Source of the DNA: Crotalaria pallida
Taxonomy: Eukaryota > Streptophyta > Magnoliopsida > Fabales > Fabaceae
Assembly: GCA_037953625.1 (NCBI GenBank)
Contig: CM075651.1
Coordinates: forward strand, 62,854,501-62,918,500
Length of the DNA: 64,000 nt
Direction of reading: 5' to 3'
Shown here: one piece after another, positions 19,608-29,935 of the stretch
How the letters are laid out: each line of letters starts with the position of its first letter
How positions within the stretch are numbered: the first letter of the stretch is position 1
Notes under the pieces: generated by a model
What the model saw: only the letters and a program-made list of their open reading frames with translations
Told to the model about the DNA's origin: nothing
Database searches by the model: none
Program-made: the position numbers and the translations under genes

Positions 19608-22277
19608 TCATGGTTGTTCAAAAGTGGGGTCGACCAATGAGGCCTCCTCCACAGGTGCATCATCCAAAGAAGGGGTGGTTAGGAAAGGCTTGAGTCGGTG
19701 GCCATTGACTTTGAACCTCTTGTTCGTGGACTCACTCTTGATCTCCACAGTGCCATAAGGAAACACCTGGGTGACTACAAACGGTCCAATCCATTTAGAG
19801 CGGAGCTTTCCACTCATGAGTCCAAGCCTAGAGTTGTAGAGCAAAACTTTTTGACCAACCAAGAACTCCTTTCTGGAAATGGAGTTATCATGAAGCTTCT
19901 TGGTCTTCTCTTTGTAGAATTTGGAGTTCTCATAGGCCTCCAAGCGGATCTCATCTAGCTCACTCAACTGCAGCTTCCTCTCCTCACCCGCTTGATCAAG
20001 AGCTAAGTTACATTGCTTCATAGCCCAATATGCACGGTGCTCTATCTCCACAGGCAGGTGGCACGCCTTACCAAAGACAACCCGATAGGGTGACATCCCT
20101 ATGGGTGCCTTGTAAGCGGTCCGATGGGCCCACAGAGCATCCTCCAATCGTGTGCTCCAATCCTTTCTATTAGGCTTCACCATCTTCTCCAAAATCCGCT
20201 TGATCTCTCTATTTGAAATCTCCGCTTGCCCGTTGGTTTGGGGGTGATAGGGTGTAGAGACTTTGTGCACAACCCCATACTTCTTGAGCAAAGCTTGCAT
20301 GGATCTATTGCAGAAGTGTGTGCCTTGGTCACTGACTATGGCTCTAGGTATGCCAAACCTGCAAAGGATATTAGACCTGACAAAATCTACAACAACCTGA
20401 GCATCATTAGTCCTGGTGGCCTTAGCTTCCACCCATTTGGATACGTAATCCACAACAAGTAAGATATAATAAAAACCAAAAGAAACAGGAAAGGGGCCCA
20501 TGAAATCTATACCCCAGACGTCAAACACCTCACAAAACAACATAGGTTGTTGCGGCATCTGTTGCCTCCAAGATAGGGCGCCTCCTGCTCTTTGACACTG
20601 CTCACACGAGCTGCAGATGTTGCTCGCATCCTTGAAAATGGTAGGCCAATAAAATCCAGAATCCAGCACCTTTCGTGCTGTCCTTTGAGTACCAAGGTGG
20701 CCTCCCACTGGTGAAGCATGGCAAAATTGGAGAACCGATTGGATCTCCTGGTCTGGAATGCACCTGCGAATGACCTGATCACTGCAAAAACGCCATAAAT
20801 AGGGGTCATCCCATACATAATGCTTGGCATCGCTCTTTAATTTGTCTCTTTGAGCTTTGGATGCCAAGGCAGGAAAAACAGAAGCAACGAGATAATTAAC
20901 AATGTCTGCAAACCAAGGAGTTTGGGGAAGGGGATGGGAAACATGTAAAGATAAAACCTGCTCATCCGGGAAGTTATCCCGGATAGGAAATGCATCCTCC
21001 TCTCTCTCTATCCTGCTCAAGTGGTCTGCGACAAGGTTATGCGCACCACTCCGATCCTGAATCTCAAGATCAAACTCCTGGAGGAGCAACATCCACCTAA
21101 TCAACCTAGGTTTGGAATCTGTCTTTTTCAAAAGATACTTCAGAGCAGCATGATCAGTGTACACTACAACCTTAGAACCAAGCAAATATGATCTAAATTT
21201 GTCAAGTGCAAAAACAATAGCCAAAAGTTCTTTTTCAGTTGTTGTGTAATTAACCTGTGCTGCATCTAAAGTCCTAGAAGCATAATAAATCACATGCGAC
21301 AGCTTACCAACCCTTTGGGAGAGAACTGCTCCCAAAGCATAATTTGAAGCATCAGTCATGAGCTCAAATGGGAGGGTCCAATCAGGTGGTTGGATGATGG
21401 GAGTGGTGGTTAGTGCTTTCTTCAATTCATCAAATGCCCTCTTGCATTGGTCTCCAAATTCCCATGGGGCATCCTTTTGAAGCAACTTGGAAAGAGGAAG
21501 GGTAATGTTGCTAAAGTTCTGAATAAACCTGCGATAGAAACCTGCATGACCAAGAAAAGAACGCACCTCTCGCACGCAAGAGGGGTAAGGCAAATGTGAT
21601 ATTACATGCAGCTTAGCAGGGTCAACTTCTATGCCCTTGTGCGAAACAATGTGCCCTAAGACTATGCCTTGTTCTACCATGAAGTGGCATTTTTCAAAAT
21701 TCAAGACAAGGTTAGTCTCAATGCACCTGTTAAGCACCTTAGTCAAATTATCAAGACATGCATCAAATGAGGAGCCATAAACACTAAAATCATCCATGAA
21801 GACCTCTATGCAATGCTCGAGCAAGTCAGCGAAAATACTCATCATACATCTTTGAAATGTGGCAGGAGCATTGCATAGGCCAAAAGGCATCTTTCTATAT
21901 GCAAATGTGCCAAAAGGACAGGTAAATGTGGTCTTATGTTGGTCCTCTAGTGCAATACAAATTTGAAAATAACCAGAGAATCCATCTAAGAAGCAATAAT
22001 GAGATTTACCTGCCAGGCGCTCCAACATCTGATCAATGAAGGGGAGAGGGAAATGATCCTTGCGAGTCGCCTGGTTGAGCTTTCTGTAATCAATGCAGAC
22101 TCTCCAACTGTTCTGCACTCTAGTGGGAATCAGCTCATCCTTCTCATTTTTGACAACTGTGACACCAGACTTCTTGGGGACAACTTGCACCGGGCTCACC
22201 CAAGTGCTATCTGAAATTGGGTAGATGATACCCGCTTGGAGCAGCTTGGTGACTTCTTTCTTAACCACATCAAGAAT
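19608..22277 (-). CDS. pol: A1 Pol: reverse transcriptase, RNase H, integrase
   Basis: About 889 codons in the same frame as the protease part, from which it is separated by TAG 22278-22280. Counting from the first Met (22268): RT with WRVCIDYRKLN near 55, catalytic D in CFLDGFSGY at 95 and FMDD at 157-160; RNase H with ELMTDASNYALG near 300 and YTDHAALKYLL near 375; integrase zinc-binding HASPVGGHLG...CSSCEQCQ, then catalytic DVWGIDFMGPFP, VSDQGTHFCN and NGQAEISNRE; C-terminal block with WIGPFVV. All key catalytic residues are present. Stop TGA 19608-19610. Since it has no start of its own, it would need readthrough of the TAG, or the element is not functional. Confidence 0.9.
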   Translation of the reverse strand: MLDVVKKEVTKLLQAGIIYPISDSTWVSPVQVVPKKSGVTVVKNEKDELIPTRVQNSWRVCIDYRKLNQATRKDHFPLPFIDQMLERLAGKSHYCFLDGFSGYFQICIALEDQHKTTFTCPFGTFAYRKMPFGLCNAPATFQRCMMSIFADLLEHCIEVFMDDFSVYGSSFDACLDNLTKVLNRCIETNLVLNFEKCHFMVEQGIVLGHIVSHKGIEVDPAKLHVISHLPYPSCVREVRSFLGHAGFYRRFIQNFSNITLPLSKLLQKDAPWEFGDQCKRAFDELKKALTTTPIIQPPDWTLPFELMTDASNYALGAVLSQRVGKLSHVIYYASRTLDAAQVNYTTTEKELLAIVFALDKFRSYLLGSKVVVYTDHAALKYLLKKTDSKPRLIRWMLLLQEFDLEIQDRSGAHNLVADHLSRIEREEDAFPIRDNFPDEQVLSLHVSHPLPQTPWFADIVNYLVASVFPALASKAQRDKLKSDAKHYVWDDPYLWRFCSDQVIRRCIPDQEIQSVLQFCHASPVGGHLGTQRTARKVLDSGFYWPTIFKDASNICSSCEQCQRAGGALSWRQQMPQQPMLFCEVFDVWGIDFMGPFPVSFGFYYILLVVDYVSKWVEAKATRTNDAQVVVDFVRSNILCRFGIPRAIVSDQGTHFCNRSMQALLKKYGVVHKVSTPYHPQTNGQAEISNREIKRILEKMVKPNRKDWSTRLEDALWAHRTAYKAPIGMSPYRVVFGKACHLPVEIEHRAYWAMKQCNLALDQAGEERKLQLSELDEIRLEAYENSKFYKEKTKKLHDNSISRKEFLVGQKVLLYNSRLGLMSGKLRSKWIGPFVVTQVFPYGTVEIKSESTNKRFKVNGHRLKPFLTTPSLDDAPVEEASLVDPTFEQP

Positions 22278-24068
22278 CTAGGGGTTCAATCGTCTTTGGG
22301 GTTGTCTCACTGGTTTAGTCCCATCCTCCAACAAAATGTGGTGCATGCACATGGAGGGGCTAATTCCAGGAATATCCGCTAAAGTCCATCCAATTGCCCT
22401 CTTGTTCTTTCTTATCACATCCAGCAGTTTCTCCTCTTGATCAACAGAAAGTGAGGTAAAGATGATCACTGGGAGTTTCTGCTCATCCTCCAAGTAAGCA
22501 TATTTGAGATGAGGAGGGAGGGGCTTCAGGTCCAATGAGGGTGCCTGCATAATAGATGGAACTAAAGGGACAACAGAAATGGATTCTGCTGCCTGCACCT
22601 GAACAAGTGAATCAGACTCATGCATAACAGATATGGGGATAGGGTTGGCATAATCTGAATCTATAACATATGAATCATCAGATGCAGTGGCAGAGTCTAG
22701 AAACTGAGCTATTTCAGTGCATGCGGTGCACCATCCAGAGTTAGTGCATGATGGACAAGTAAATGAATCAGTGAAAGATGGCAATTCAAAATCATGATGC
22801 AAAATGTCAAGCATATGCTCATCTATCAAATCATCAAGCAAGTCCACATGGAAAACAGAGTGATCCTCAGGAAAATGTTTCATAGCATGGAAAATGTCAA
22901 ATCGGATCACACTGCCATCAAACTCCATGGAAAGTGAACCTGAATGCACATCTATCTTGGTTCGGGCTGTTTTCAAAAATGGCCTCCCCAAAATAATAGG
23001 AACAACATTACGGGGAGAGTCATCTTCCATATCAAGTATGTAAAAATCAGCAGGGAAGATCAACTCTTCAACCCGAACCAAGACATCCTCTATCAAACCT
23101 GCGGGGTGGGCAGTACTTCTATTTGCCAATTGAATCACCACACCCGTAGGTTGAAGAGGTCCAAGAGAAAGAGACTTAAAAACATACATAGGCATGACAT
23201 TTATGGATGCTCCTAAATCTAGCATAGCATTTTCAAACTTAACATTGCCTATGATGCAAGGTATAGAGAAAGTTCCAGGATCCTTACATTTTTCAGGAAT
23301 GTGAGGGATAGGTTTACCTATGAGAGCGGAGACATTCCTTCCCATGCTTATCCTCTCATTGCCCTTGAGTCTTCTCTTATGAGTGCACAACTCCTTAAGG
23401 AACTTCGCATACCTTGGAATCTGTTTTATTGCATCAAGAAGGGGTATGTTGACTTCCACCTTCCTGAATGTGTCAAGAATGTCCTTGTCCACCTCTTCCA
23501 CCCTTTTGTTTTGAGGCACTCTTGGTGGGAATGGAAGAGGAACAGGAGGAGGTTGTAGGACAACAGCAGGGCTTGTGGTTGAAGTCGAGGAGGGTTGAGT
23601 TGGATGATTCTCTTTGGTTCTAGCATGCTCACCTTCATCTACCACTTGGCTCTTCCCTTTAGAGGAAGCTAGAGCATCATTGTTGAGGTGAGGTTGTGGT
23701 GTGGGTGTGACAATCTGCTTTCCCGACCTCAGGTTGATGGCACTCACATTCTGATTCTGAGGGTTGATCACAGTTTGGGATGGCAACTCGTCAGAATTTT
23801 GAGATTGCAAGTTGTTGAGAGAAGTTGCCATTTGACCCATCTGATTTGTCAAAGTCTGAATGGATGCCTCTTGTCTCTGAATGGATGCTCTAGTCTCTTG
23901 TTGAAATTGGAGGTTTTGCATGGTCATTTGCCTCACCAACTCCTCCAAGGTAGGTTGGTTGGATGGAGGGGCTGATGGTGCAGGATGAACCACTTGCTGC
24001 TGTTGTTGTTGCCTTTGCTGCTGGATTGGAGGAGGTACATATGGTGGTCTACTCGGTCCAGCGGTGTT
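22278..24068 (-). CDS. pol: A1 Gag C-terminus and protease region
   Basis: Continues the gag frame after TAG 24069-24071. Starts with a Gln/Pro-rich linker and a coiled-coil-like stretch (MTMQNLQFQQETRASIQRQ), then NLRSGKQI. The aspartic protease has the Athila-type active site LDLGASINVMP near residue 260 counted from the Met at 23993, and later ILGRPFLKTA. A further ~200 residues lead to the RT domain. It ends at TAG 22278-22280, directly before the RT region, in frame. The protease would cut the polyprotein during particle maturation. Confidence 0.85.
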   Translation of the reverse strand, partial: NTAGPSRPPYVPPPIQQQRQQQQQQVVHPAPSAPPSNQPTLEELVRQMTMQNLQFQQETRASIQRQEASIQTLTNQMGQMATSLNNLQSQNSDELPSQTVINPQNQNVSAINLRSGKQIVTPTPQPHLNNDALASSKGKSQVVDEGEHARTKENHPTQPSSTSTTSPAVVLQPPPVPLPFPPRVPQNKRVEEVDKDILDTFRKVEVNIPLLDAIKQIPRYAKFLKELCTHKRRLKGNERISMGRNVSALIGKPIPHIPEKCKDPGTFSIPCIIGNVKFENAMLDLGASINVMPMYVFKSLSLGPLQPTGVVIQLANRSTAHPAGLIEDVLVRVEELIFPADFYILDMEDDSPRNVVPIILGRPFLKTARTKIDVHSGSLSMEFDGSVIRFDIFHAMKHFPEDHSVFHVDLLDDLIDEHMLDILHHDFELPSFTDSFTCPSCTNSGWCTACTEIAQFLDSATASDDSYVIDSDYANPIPISVMHESDSLVQVQAAESISVVPLVPSIMQAPSLDLKPLPPHLKYAYLEDEQKLPVIIFTSLSVDQEEKLLDVIRKNKRAIGWTLADIPGISPSMCMHHILLEDGTKPVRQPQRRLNP

Positions 24069-25310
24069 CTAAAATGGAACATTAGGAGGAGGTTGTTGTT
24101 GTTGATCAGACCACTTCAGATTGGGATGGTTCCTCCATCCAGGGTTGTATCTATTGGAAGAGAGGTCATGATTATGTTGTTGTGGGCCTCTATTGTTGTA
24201 TATGTTTGCTGCATAGGCCTCGGGTTGGTCACCACTTGTCATCGGCTGTTGCTGCTGAAGGGAAGGGCATGCATCTGTGGGGTGCTCAATGGATGTGCAT
24301 ATGCCACACACTCTAGCAGGAAGTATCATCTTTTTCTGATTGACAGCCAATTGTGTGACCAATGTTGTGAGAGAATCAATTTTCTGCTCAAGCTTCTCAA
24401 CCTTGCCCGAGTCTGCACCAACATCATTTACATCCCTCACAACTATTGCATCACTGTTGCTTCTTGCATGGAATTGTTGACAGTTGGAAGCCATCTTCTC
24501 AATTTTGCTCCTGGCTTGTAAGGGTGTCATATCTCCCAATGTACCACCACTTGCAGCATCTACCATGTTTCTTTCCATGAAGTTGAGACCTTCATAAAAG
24601 TACTGGATGAGAAGCTGCTCTGAGATCTGATGGTGAGGGAAGGAAGCACACAACCTCTTGAATCTCTCCCAATAATCATAGAGACTCTCTCCATGTTGTT
24701 GCCTGATACCAGAAATTTCCTTTCTGATTGCAGTGGTCCTATTTGCAGGGAAGAATTTTTCCAGAAATGCCCTCTTCAAGTCATCCCAGCTTGTGATGGA
24801 ACCAGGGGCCAAGTCAGATAACCAATCTTGTGCTAGACCCTCTAAGGAATGTGGAAATGCTCTGAGACAGACATGATCCTCTTGCACATCATGTGGTTTC
24901 ATTGTGGTGCACACTATATGGAATTTCTTGAGATGCTTATGAGGATCCTCACCTGCAAGACCATGAAACTTGGGCAACAAATGGATTAGTCCTGTTCTAA
25001 GCTCAAAAGGAACATCCTCATCAGGATACCGGATACACGAGTCTTCAATAGTGAAGTCAGGTGCAGCCAGCTCCCTAAGTGTCCTTTCCCTTGGTGGGGG
25101 TTGAGCCATGTTATCACAATATATAGAATCAGATTGAATAAAAGTAGAAGGAATAGAAGAAATAGAAACAGAATCAGAATTAGATGGACTATAAGATGAC
25201 TCTGACTCACTACCTAATGACTGATTCCTATTTTGTCTAACTAATCTGTGATAAGTTCTATCAATTTCAGGGTTGTAAGGATGCAAATAACTTGGGTTGC
25301 CCCTAGTCAT
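24069..25310 (-). CDS. gag: A1 Gag
   Basis: 413 residues (MTRGNPSYLHPYNPE). The retrotransposon gag domain spans about residues 105-260, with the hallmark LEGLAQDWLSDL and RAFLEKFFPA. A CCHC knuckle CGICTSIEHPTDAC is at 335-348, followed by a Gln-rich tail. It would form the particle shell. It ends at an in-frame TAG (24069-24071); protease sequence follows without frame change. Both internal stops of A1 are TAG. Confidence 0.9.
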   Translation of the reverse strand: MTRGNPSYLHPYNPEIDRTYHRLVRQNRNQSLGSESESSYSPSNSDSVSISSIPSTFIQSDSIYCDNMAQPPPRERTLRELAAPDFTIEDSCIRYPDEDVPFELRTGLIHLLPKFHGLAGEDPHKHLKKFHIVCTTMKPHDVQEDHVCLRAFPHSLEGLAQDWLSDLAPGSITSWDDLKRAFLEKFFPANRTTAIRKEISGIRQQHGESLYDYWERFKRLCASFPHHQISEQLLIQYFYEGLNFMERNMVDAASGGTLGDMTPLQARSKIEKMASNCQQFHARSNSDAIVVRDVNDVGADSGKVEKLEQKIDSLTTLVTQLAVNQKKMILPARVCGICTSIEHPTDACPSLQQQQPMTSGDQPEAYAANIYNNRGPQQHNHDLSSNRYNPGWRNHPNLKWSDQQQQPPPNVPF

Positions 25311-25451
25311 GTATTGAACAGAACAACATCAACCATAGCATACTGTAACAGATATGCATGACCAAAATCGGCAACAAAATTTTTTATTTTTTTAAAATTT
25401 TTTTTTTTTAATTTTTTAAGCACCCTAAAATCATGAAAACATATCACAGAA
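25311..25451 (-). other. A1 leader, primer site absent
   Basis: 140 bp between the 5' LTR and gag ATG. D1, of the same clade, has a TGGCGCC-type site next to its LTR; here nothing like it is found, and the LTR end reads ...GGCCTCGAACTTTC instead of ...CTCGATCA. A homopolymer-rich T/A stretch lies at 25380-25420. A small deletion or rearrangement is likely. Confidence 0.65.
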
Positions 25452-26497
25452 AGTTCGAGGCCGTACCCGATCAAAATAAAAGGTGTTTATTCTGTAGTAC
25501 TAGGAAGGTGATCCTAGGTCGTTTCCCAGCGAATATCGGTCTGGGCAAAGTATCAAACACGTAGTGTGCAGTAAAATGGGGGGGTTTTTGTGTGTGACAA
25601 ATGTGAAGAACAAAACATAAACAGAATATAAAAACTAAGAAAATCAGAAACAAAAGCGGGCAAACCCCTTTGGCTACGTACACTACTCAATCCTAGCTCA
25701 CTAAAGATCGATTCCTCTCCTCTCCTCTGTCCAACTCGTGATAACCAAATACTAAGCGAAAATTCAGTTATCACTCCAAACCCTAACTTCTAATTAAGCA
25801 TCAGAAACCAGAATTGGAGTTTTTACGAGTTAATACAAATTAAGCATTTATATTCATGTATTATCTCTACGAAATGGAATTAAGCAAACCACTACACATC
25901 GATAAACATGAAAACAGAGAAGAGAAAATGAAATTGCATTAATAACAAGAGCTCAAGAGTAGATAATACAATACCAAAGGGATTAACCCTTGAAGTCTAG
26001 CCTTCCATGGCCATAAATGAAGAAAAACGAGTAGAAATGGGGAAGAACAAAACCCTAGCAGCCACCACCACTTGGGAGAGCCAAGAGAGAAGTTCTAACC
26101 TAGAGAGAGAGTCAGAAATCTGAAATGGGAGTGTCTTGGGGGTTACACGAATTTCCCCTCTTTAGTCATGAAAATGGGCCTAAAACATGGGCCAAAGTCC
26201 TAAGAAACATTATTCTAAAAATTACAATTAAAAAGGGACCTAAATGCAAATTACAATCTTCACTTCAATGCTTCAATCTTCATTTCCAAACATCCCAAAG
26301 TGTCCTTGTGCCAAATATTACCTGAAAATAGAAATAGAATTAATTAGGCTAAATAATCCCAAATTAAACAATATTCGGAATATTAGTCCAATAAACTCAA
26401 AATCACTAAATCAAGCTAATCAATGTCAAATGGGCAACAAGTATCAATAATAGGAGTAAAATAATGCAAGGAATAATGGGAAATAAAATGCTCATCA
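25452..26497 (-). repeat. A1 5' LTR
   Basis: Matches 17052-18097 without gaps at an offset of 8400. Differences seen: G for A near 25543, T for C near 26431, and the inner three bases (25452-25454). Confidence 0.93.
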
Positions 26498-26502
26498 GTC
26501 CT

Positions 26503-26870
26503 GGAACACCACATTTGCAGAGCACAGGGTATATATGGATGAGCGAATGGATGGTTTTGATGGGAGGTTTGCCTCATTGGCTCATGAGGCTCAGGACTTT
26601 AGGACCTATATGACTGGGAAAGTTGATCGCATTGATGGGCGCTTGGATGCTATTGACAATCAACTTCTAGAGCAGCATGCAACTATGTTTGATATGAGGA
26701 CTCAGATGGACATCCAGCACTCAGCTCTTCATGGTAGGCTTGATGCCCATTCTGCTAGTGTGGATGCGAACTTTGGACATGTGCGCTCCGATCTCAGTCA
26801 GATTCTGACAGCTCTTGGGAGATTCCAGCCCTATCATCGTGATGATGATCAGCAACCACCACCCTCTTGA
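26503..26870 (+). pseudogene. S2 envelope-like ORF, C-terminal part
   Basis: Continues the frame of 16196-17051 across the A1 insertion and ends TGA at 26868-26870. It encodes repeated heptad-like segments (MDERMDGFDGRF, KVDRIDGRLDAIDNQL, HGRLDAHSASVDANF) consistent with a coiled coil. The S1 ORF has an equivalent C-terminus (RLDTLDGRVDSLAS). The coiled-coil end is a known trait of Sirevirus envelope-like proteins. Confidence 0.75.
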
Positions 26871-27425
26871 GTCCTTGATGTTCATTTGCACTAGATTTTA
26901 TGCTTTATGACTTTATTTAGTTATTTTGAGACTTTTGTTAATTTTGTTGGGAGTTGGATGTACCTATTTTCAAACTCATGATTTATGGTTTGTGTATGGT
27001 GGATTAATGATGTTTGTGCATTAATCATGTTTTCTTCATGGATTTCATGTTCCTTCATGGTTTTTCAATATTGCTTCATAGTCATATTTTGATTCTTATT
27101 TACTCTTAAGGGAAAGTTTTCTTATTGGTATCCTTCATTCTCCACCTTTGTTTCCAAAATGTTATTTTTTTGATCATGACAAAAAGGGGGAGAAAGGAGA
27201 TTAAAGAGAAAAGAGCATATTTTTATTTCTTTCCGCTTTTTTGTTTACACTATGATGATATATGCTCTTACTCTGATACCAATGAGCACTTGTTTATGAT
27301 TATTATTGTATTACGTTGTGCTTGGCATTTTCTGGATTGTACAGGTTAAAAAGGTTCCTAGATTGAGGGGGAGCTCTCAAGTGCTAGAGGTTTAATTATT
27401 TTGTCATCATCAAAAAGGGGGAGAT
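26871..27425 (+). promoter_or_regulatory. S2 3' untranslated region with repeated polypurine tracts
   Basis: Non-coding. CAAAAAGGGGGAGA next to the 3' LTR (27411-27424) is the priming tract. Further purine tracts lie at 27180-27198 (CAAAAAGGGGGAGAAAGG) and 27365-27373 (GAGGGGGAG). Multiple polypurine tracts are a reported feature of Sireviruses. Confidence 0.8.
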
Positions 27426-28838
27426 TGTAAAATCAAATCTCCGATTAAGGTGGATTAATTTTGATGATGACAATGTAATTAAATTATGGACTTAATTTGA
27501 AGAATGCAAGCCCAACAATAAAGAAGATCAAGTGCTTAGTTTAATTATTCATTCTCATTTATTCTTAATGTATTTTATTTTATTTATGAGAGTGGGTAGT
27601 TTAGGTTTTTATTCTCACATAAGGTCAAATAATATTCATGCATGAAAGGTTGAGATTAAAACCAATCAGACTTGAGAAGAGAATTGAAAACAATGTTAGA
27701 AAACTTAATTTTTCCAACATTGACCAATTCACTCGAGTGATTCTCAATTCACTCGAGTGATTTATGAATATTCAGTAATATAGCCGTTGGATAAAGTAAA
27801 AAGGCAACACTATCAGAGTTGACCACAAAACACTCGAGTGTTTCCAAAAAGACTCGAGTGATTTAGGTCTGACAGCAAATTTTTTAAACGTTAGAAGAGG
27901 ACAAAAAGGAAGAATAACTTGGTTTTTCCTTCCCTTTTGTCCCCTCACTTATATTCTGAATAGTGGCCATTATCTAAGTAAACAAGCTTACATTCTTTCA
28001 TTGATTCTCTCTCTCTCAAGTGTTAAAAATCATTTTCTCTCTAAACTCAACCAAGCATTCATCTTTATTATTTGTCTTAGTGAGTTAAGAGAGTGTGCTT
28101 CATTTGTATGAGAATTATTTGTTGTAAAATTCTCAAACACTCAAACACTTTAGCTTGTTTAGAAAATCTTGGTGAGGTATCCAAGTACTTGGTGAGGTAT
28201 CCAAGTTCTCAAGCCTTGGGAGGTTCTCAAGCACAAAGACTAAGAGGATTCTTAGCTTGGTGGGCTCTTGGAGGTTCCAAGGAGCTTAAGAAGAAGAGAC
28301 TCTTCATCACCAAATCAAGTTGGGGTAGAAATTTCAAGAGTTTGGTACACTCTTGAAAAGGGTTAGGATTGAGTGAGGAATCTCAATTTATCCTTGTAAT
28401 TTCTAACAATTTGATTACTAGTAGAAACTCCTAAGTTGATTAGGGGGACTGGATTAGCACTCTATATTGAGTGTTGTAACACCCCGATCTGGCAACTTGA
28501 AAACTTTAATCATTTTGGGCAAAATTTTAGGGCCATTTTTTTTTTAAAGTCGAGTAGTGCACAAGATGAGAACACTTCTATTTTTCAAAACATAATTGTA
28601 TAGCAAACTCATGTTCTCATGTTGAACCAACTCTTTCAAGTCCAAACCAGAATGTCACGTGACACTACGCTTCGAAACTCGATTTCCAAAAACATTAGAT
28701 ACTTAAATTAGCCCATGCGACTTCTTGTCAAAGTTCCAATTACAAAGATTAATTTGTGGGGGTTACATAAGGACCATTAGGTTTCTAAGAACTCTTGGAG
28801 TGGGAAATACATACTCAAAGGGGAATTTACCTAAACGT

Positions 28839-29183
28839 CTAGTCTTCGCCCCTCCTAAGCTTCTTGAGCTTGCGGTTCCATTCCCCATCATCCGCTAATA
28901 GATCCTCTGGAGTAATGTCCCAGCTCCCATCACTGTAGCAATCCTCTGGATCATCCTTGTCTGACCAGAGATCAGGATCCTCCTCCTCCTCCTCCTCTGC
29001 AACTTCCTCTTCAGACTCATCCCCTTCTTCTCCTCCCTCGGCTGCCTCCTCCTCTTCTTCCAACTTCGCTCGTTGACGAGGAATTTCTTCGTAGACCGTA
29101 TGGTAGGTGGTCACAATGCTATTATCTTTCCAGGGAGTTGCACCGATCTCCCGCAACTGCTGATACTTCACCATGTTGGCCAT
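28839..29183 (-). CDS. Acidic ORF inside LTR L2
   Basis: 114 codons from ATG 29183 (MANMVKYQQLREIGATPW). The first 40 residues are mixed; then come long Glu runs (LEEEEEAAEGGEEGDE, EEEEEEDPDLW), an Asp-rich part and a basic end (RKLKKLRRGED). No family recognised. It lies in the sense strand about 360-710 bp before the LTR end. L3 has an acidic frame at a comparable place. It may be a real LTR-encoded product or the leader-proximal remnant of one; expression is unknown. Confidence 0.4.
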   Translation of the reverse strand: MANMVKYQQLREIGATPWKDNSIVTTYHTVYEEIPRQRAKLEEEEEAAEGGEEGDESEEEVAEEEEEEDPDLWSDKDDPEDCYSDGSWDITPEDLLADDGEWNRKLKKLRRGED

Positions 29184-29598
29184 CTAGACCCCATCAATTT
29201 TTATACAAAACATAGCCAATAGAGTAGAGAGTGAGCAACCCAAAACGGCAATGTCGACTATGTGGGATTACATTAGGTAAATACTAAGACTGAAAAAAGA
29301 AACATAAAACCAACAACAGCATAAGGTAAAGGAAACACATAGAAACATCTCATACATCATTAATGACTCATTCCAGTATTTGCAAGTTCAAGACAAAAAC
29401 AACCTTCCACATGCTACTTTCCTTCCAACCTTTCTCATTCCTCAACTCATCAAATGTTCAAGAGTAATCATATCCTTCACCATACATAAATTTTATCCAT
29501 CACTTGAGGCTAAAATCATTATCAATAATATCTTTATTATCGCTACTGTTATCTTTGGAACATTTGGGTTAATTAAGTCTTATTAACTCGATTAGCAT

Positions 29599-29935
29599 CA
29601 ATGATGAGGGGGAGACATCATTGTGCTCACACTCGTCTACATCTCCTCGATCCACCACCCAACCTAGTCGGAAGCAAACAGGAGTACAGGACCTTTACCA
29701 CGCGGGCATGACAGCTGTCTCAAAACAGATGGTCCCAGACCAGGAGGATCTCGTCCTCAAATCATATAATAAAGGCTCACTGCCTCGCAGTGGCAAAACA
29801 CATTGCCCCGTTCCAGTCCCTCTCACTGTTCTCGATTTGCAATCTAGGGGGCGATAGTACTTATTCTAGTTTCGAAAGCAGAACGTGCCACGGCATTAGA
29901 CCCAGTCCCCACCACGTTAGTGTGCCACTTGTGGG
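29599..29935 (-). other. Hairpin-rich block in LTR L2
   Basis: GC-richer island with closely spaced perfect short hairpins: CAATGATG/CATCATTG (29599-29623, 9-nt loop), GGTC-CCA-GACC (29731-29741), GAGGA-TCTCG-TCCTC (29744-29758), GGCAA-AACACA-TTGCC (29792-29807), GATT-TGC-AATC (29834-29844), and AGTG-TGC-CACT (29919-29929) enclosed by CCCAC/GTGGG (29908-29912, 29931-29935). No ORF is convincing. Confidence 0.55.

Larger units (their letters stand above)
17052..26497 (-). mobile_element. A1: Athila-like (Ty3/gypsy) element, very recent
   Basis: 9446 bp flanked by GTCCT at 17047-17051 and 26498-26502. LTRs 17052-18097 and 25452-26497 have the same length with no gaps and, by eye, differ at two internal sites plus the last three bases. 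On the minus strand the order is gag, protease, RT, RNase H, integrase, non-coding region, polypurine tract. All coding parts are in one frame, interrupted by two TAG codons. The three bases at the inner end of the 5' LTR are changed, and no primer binding site follows. Confidence 0.93.
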
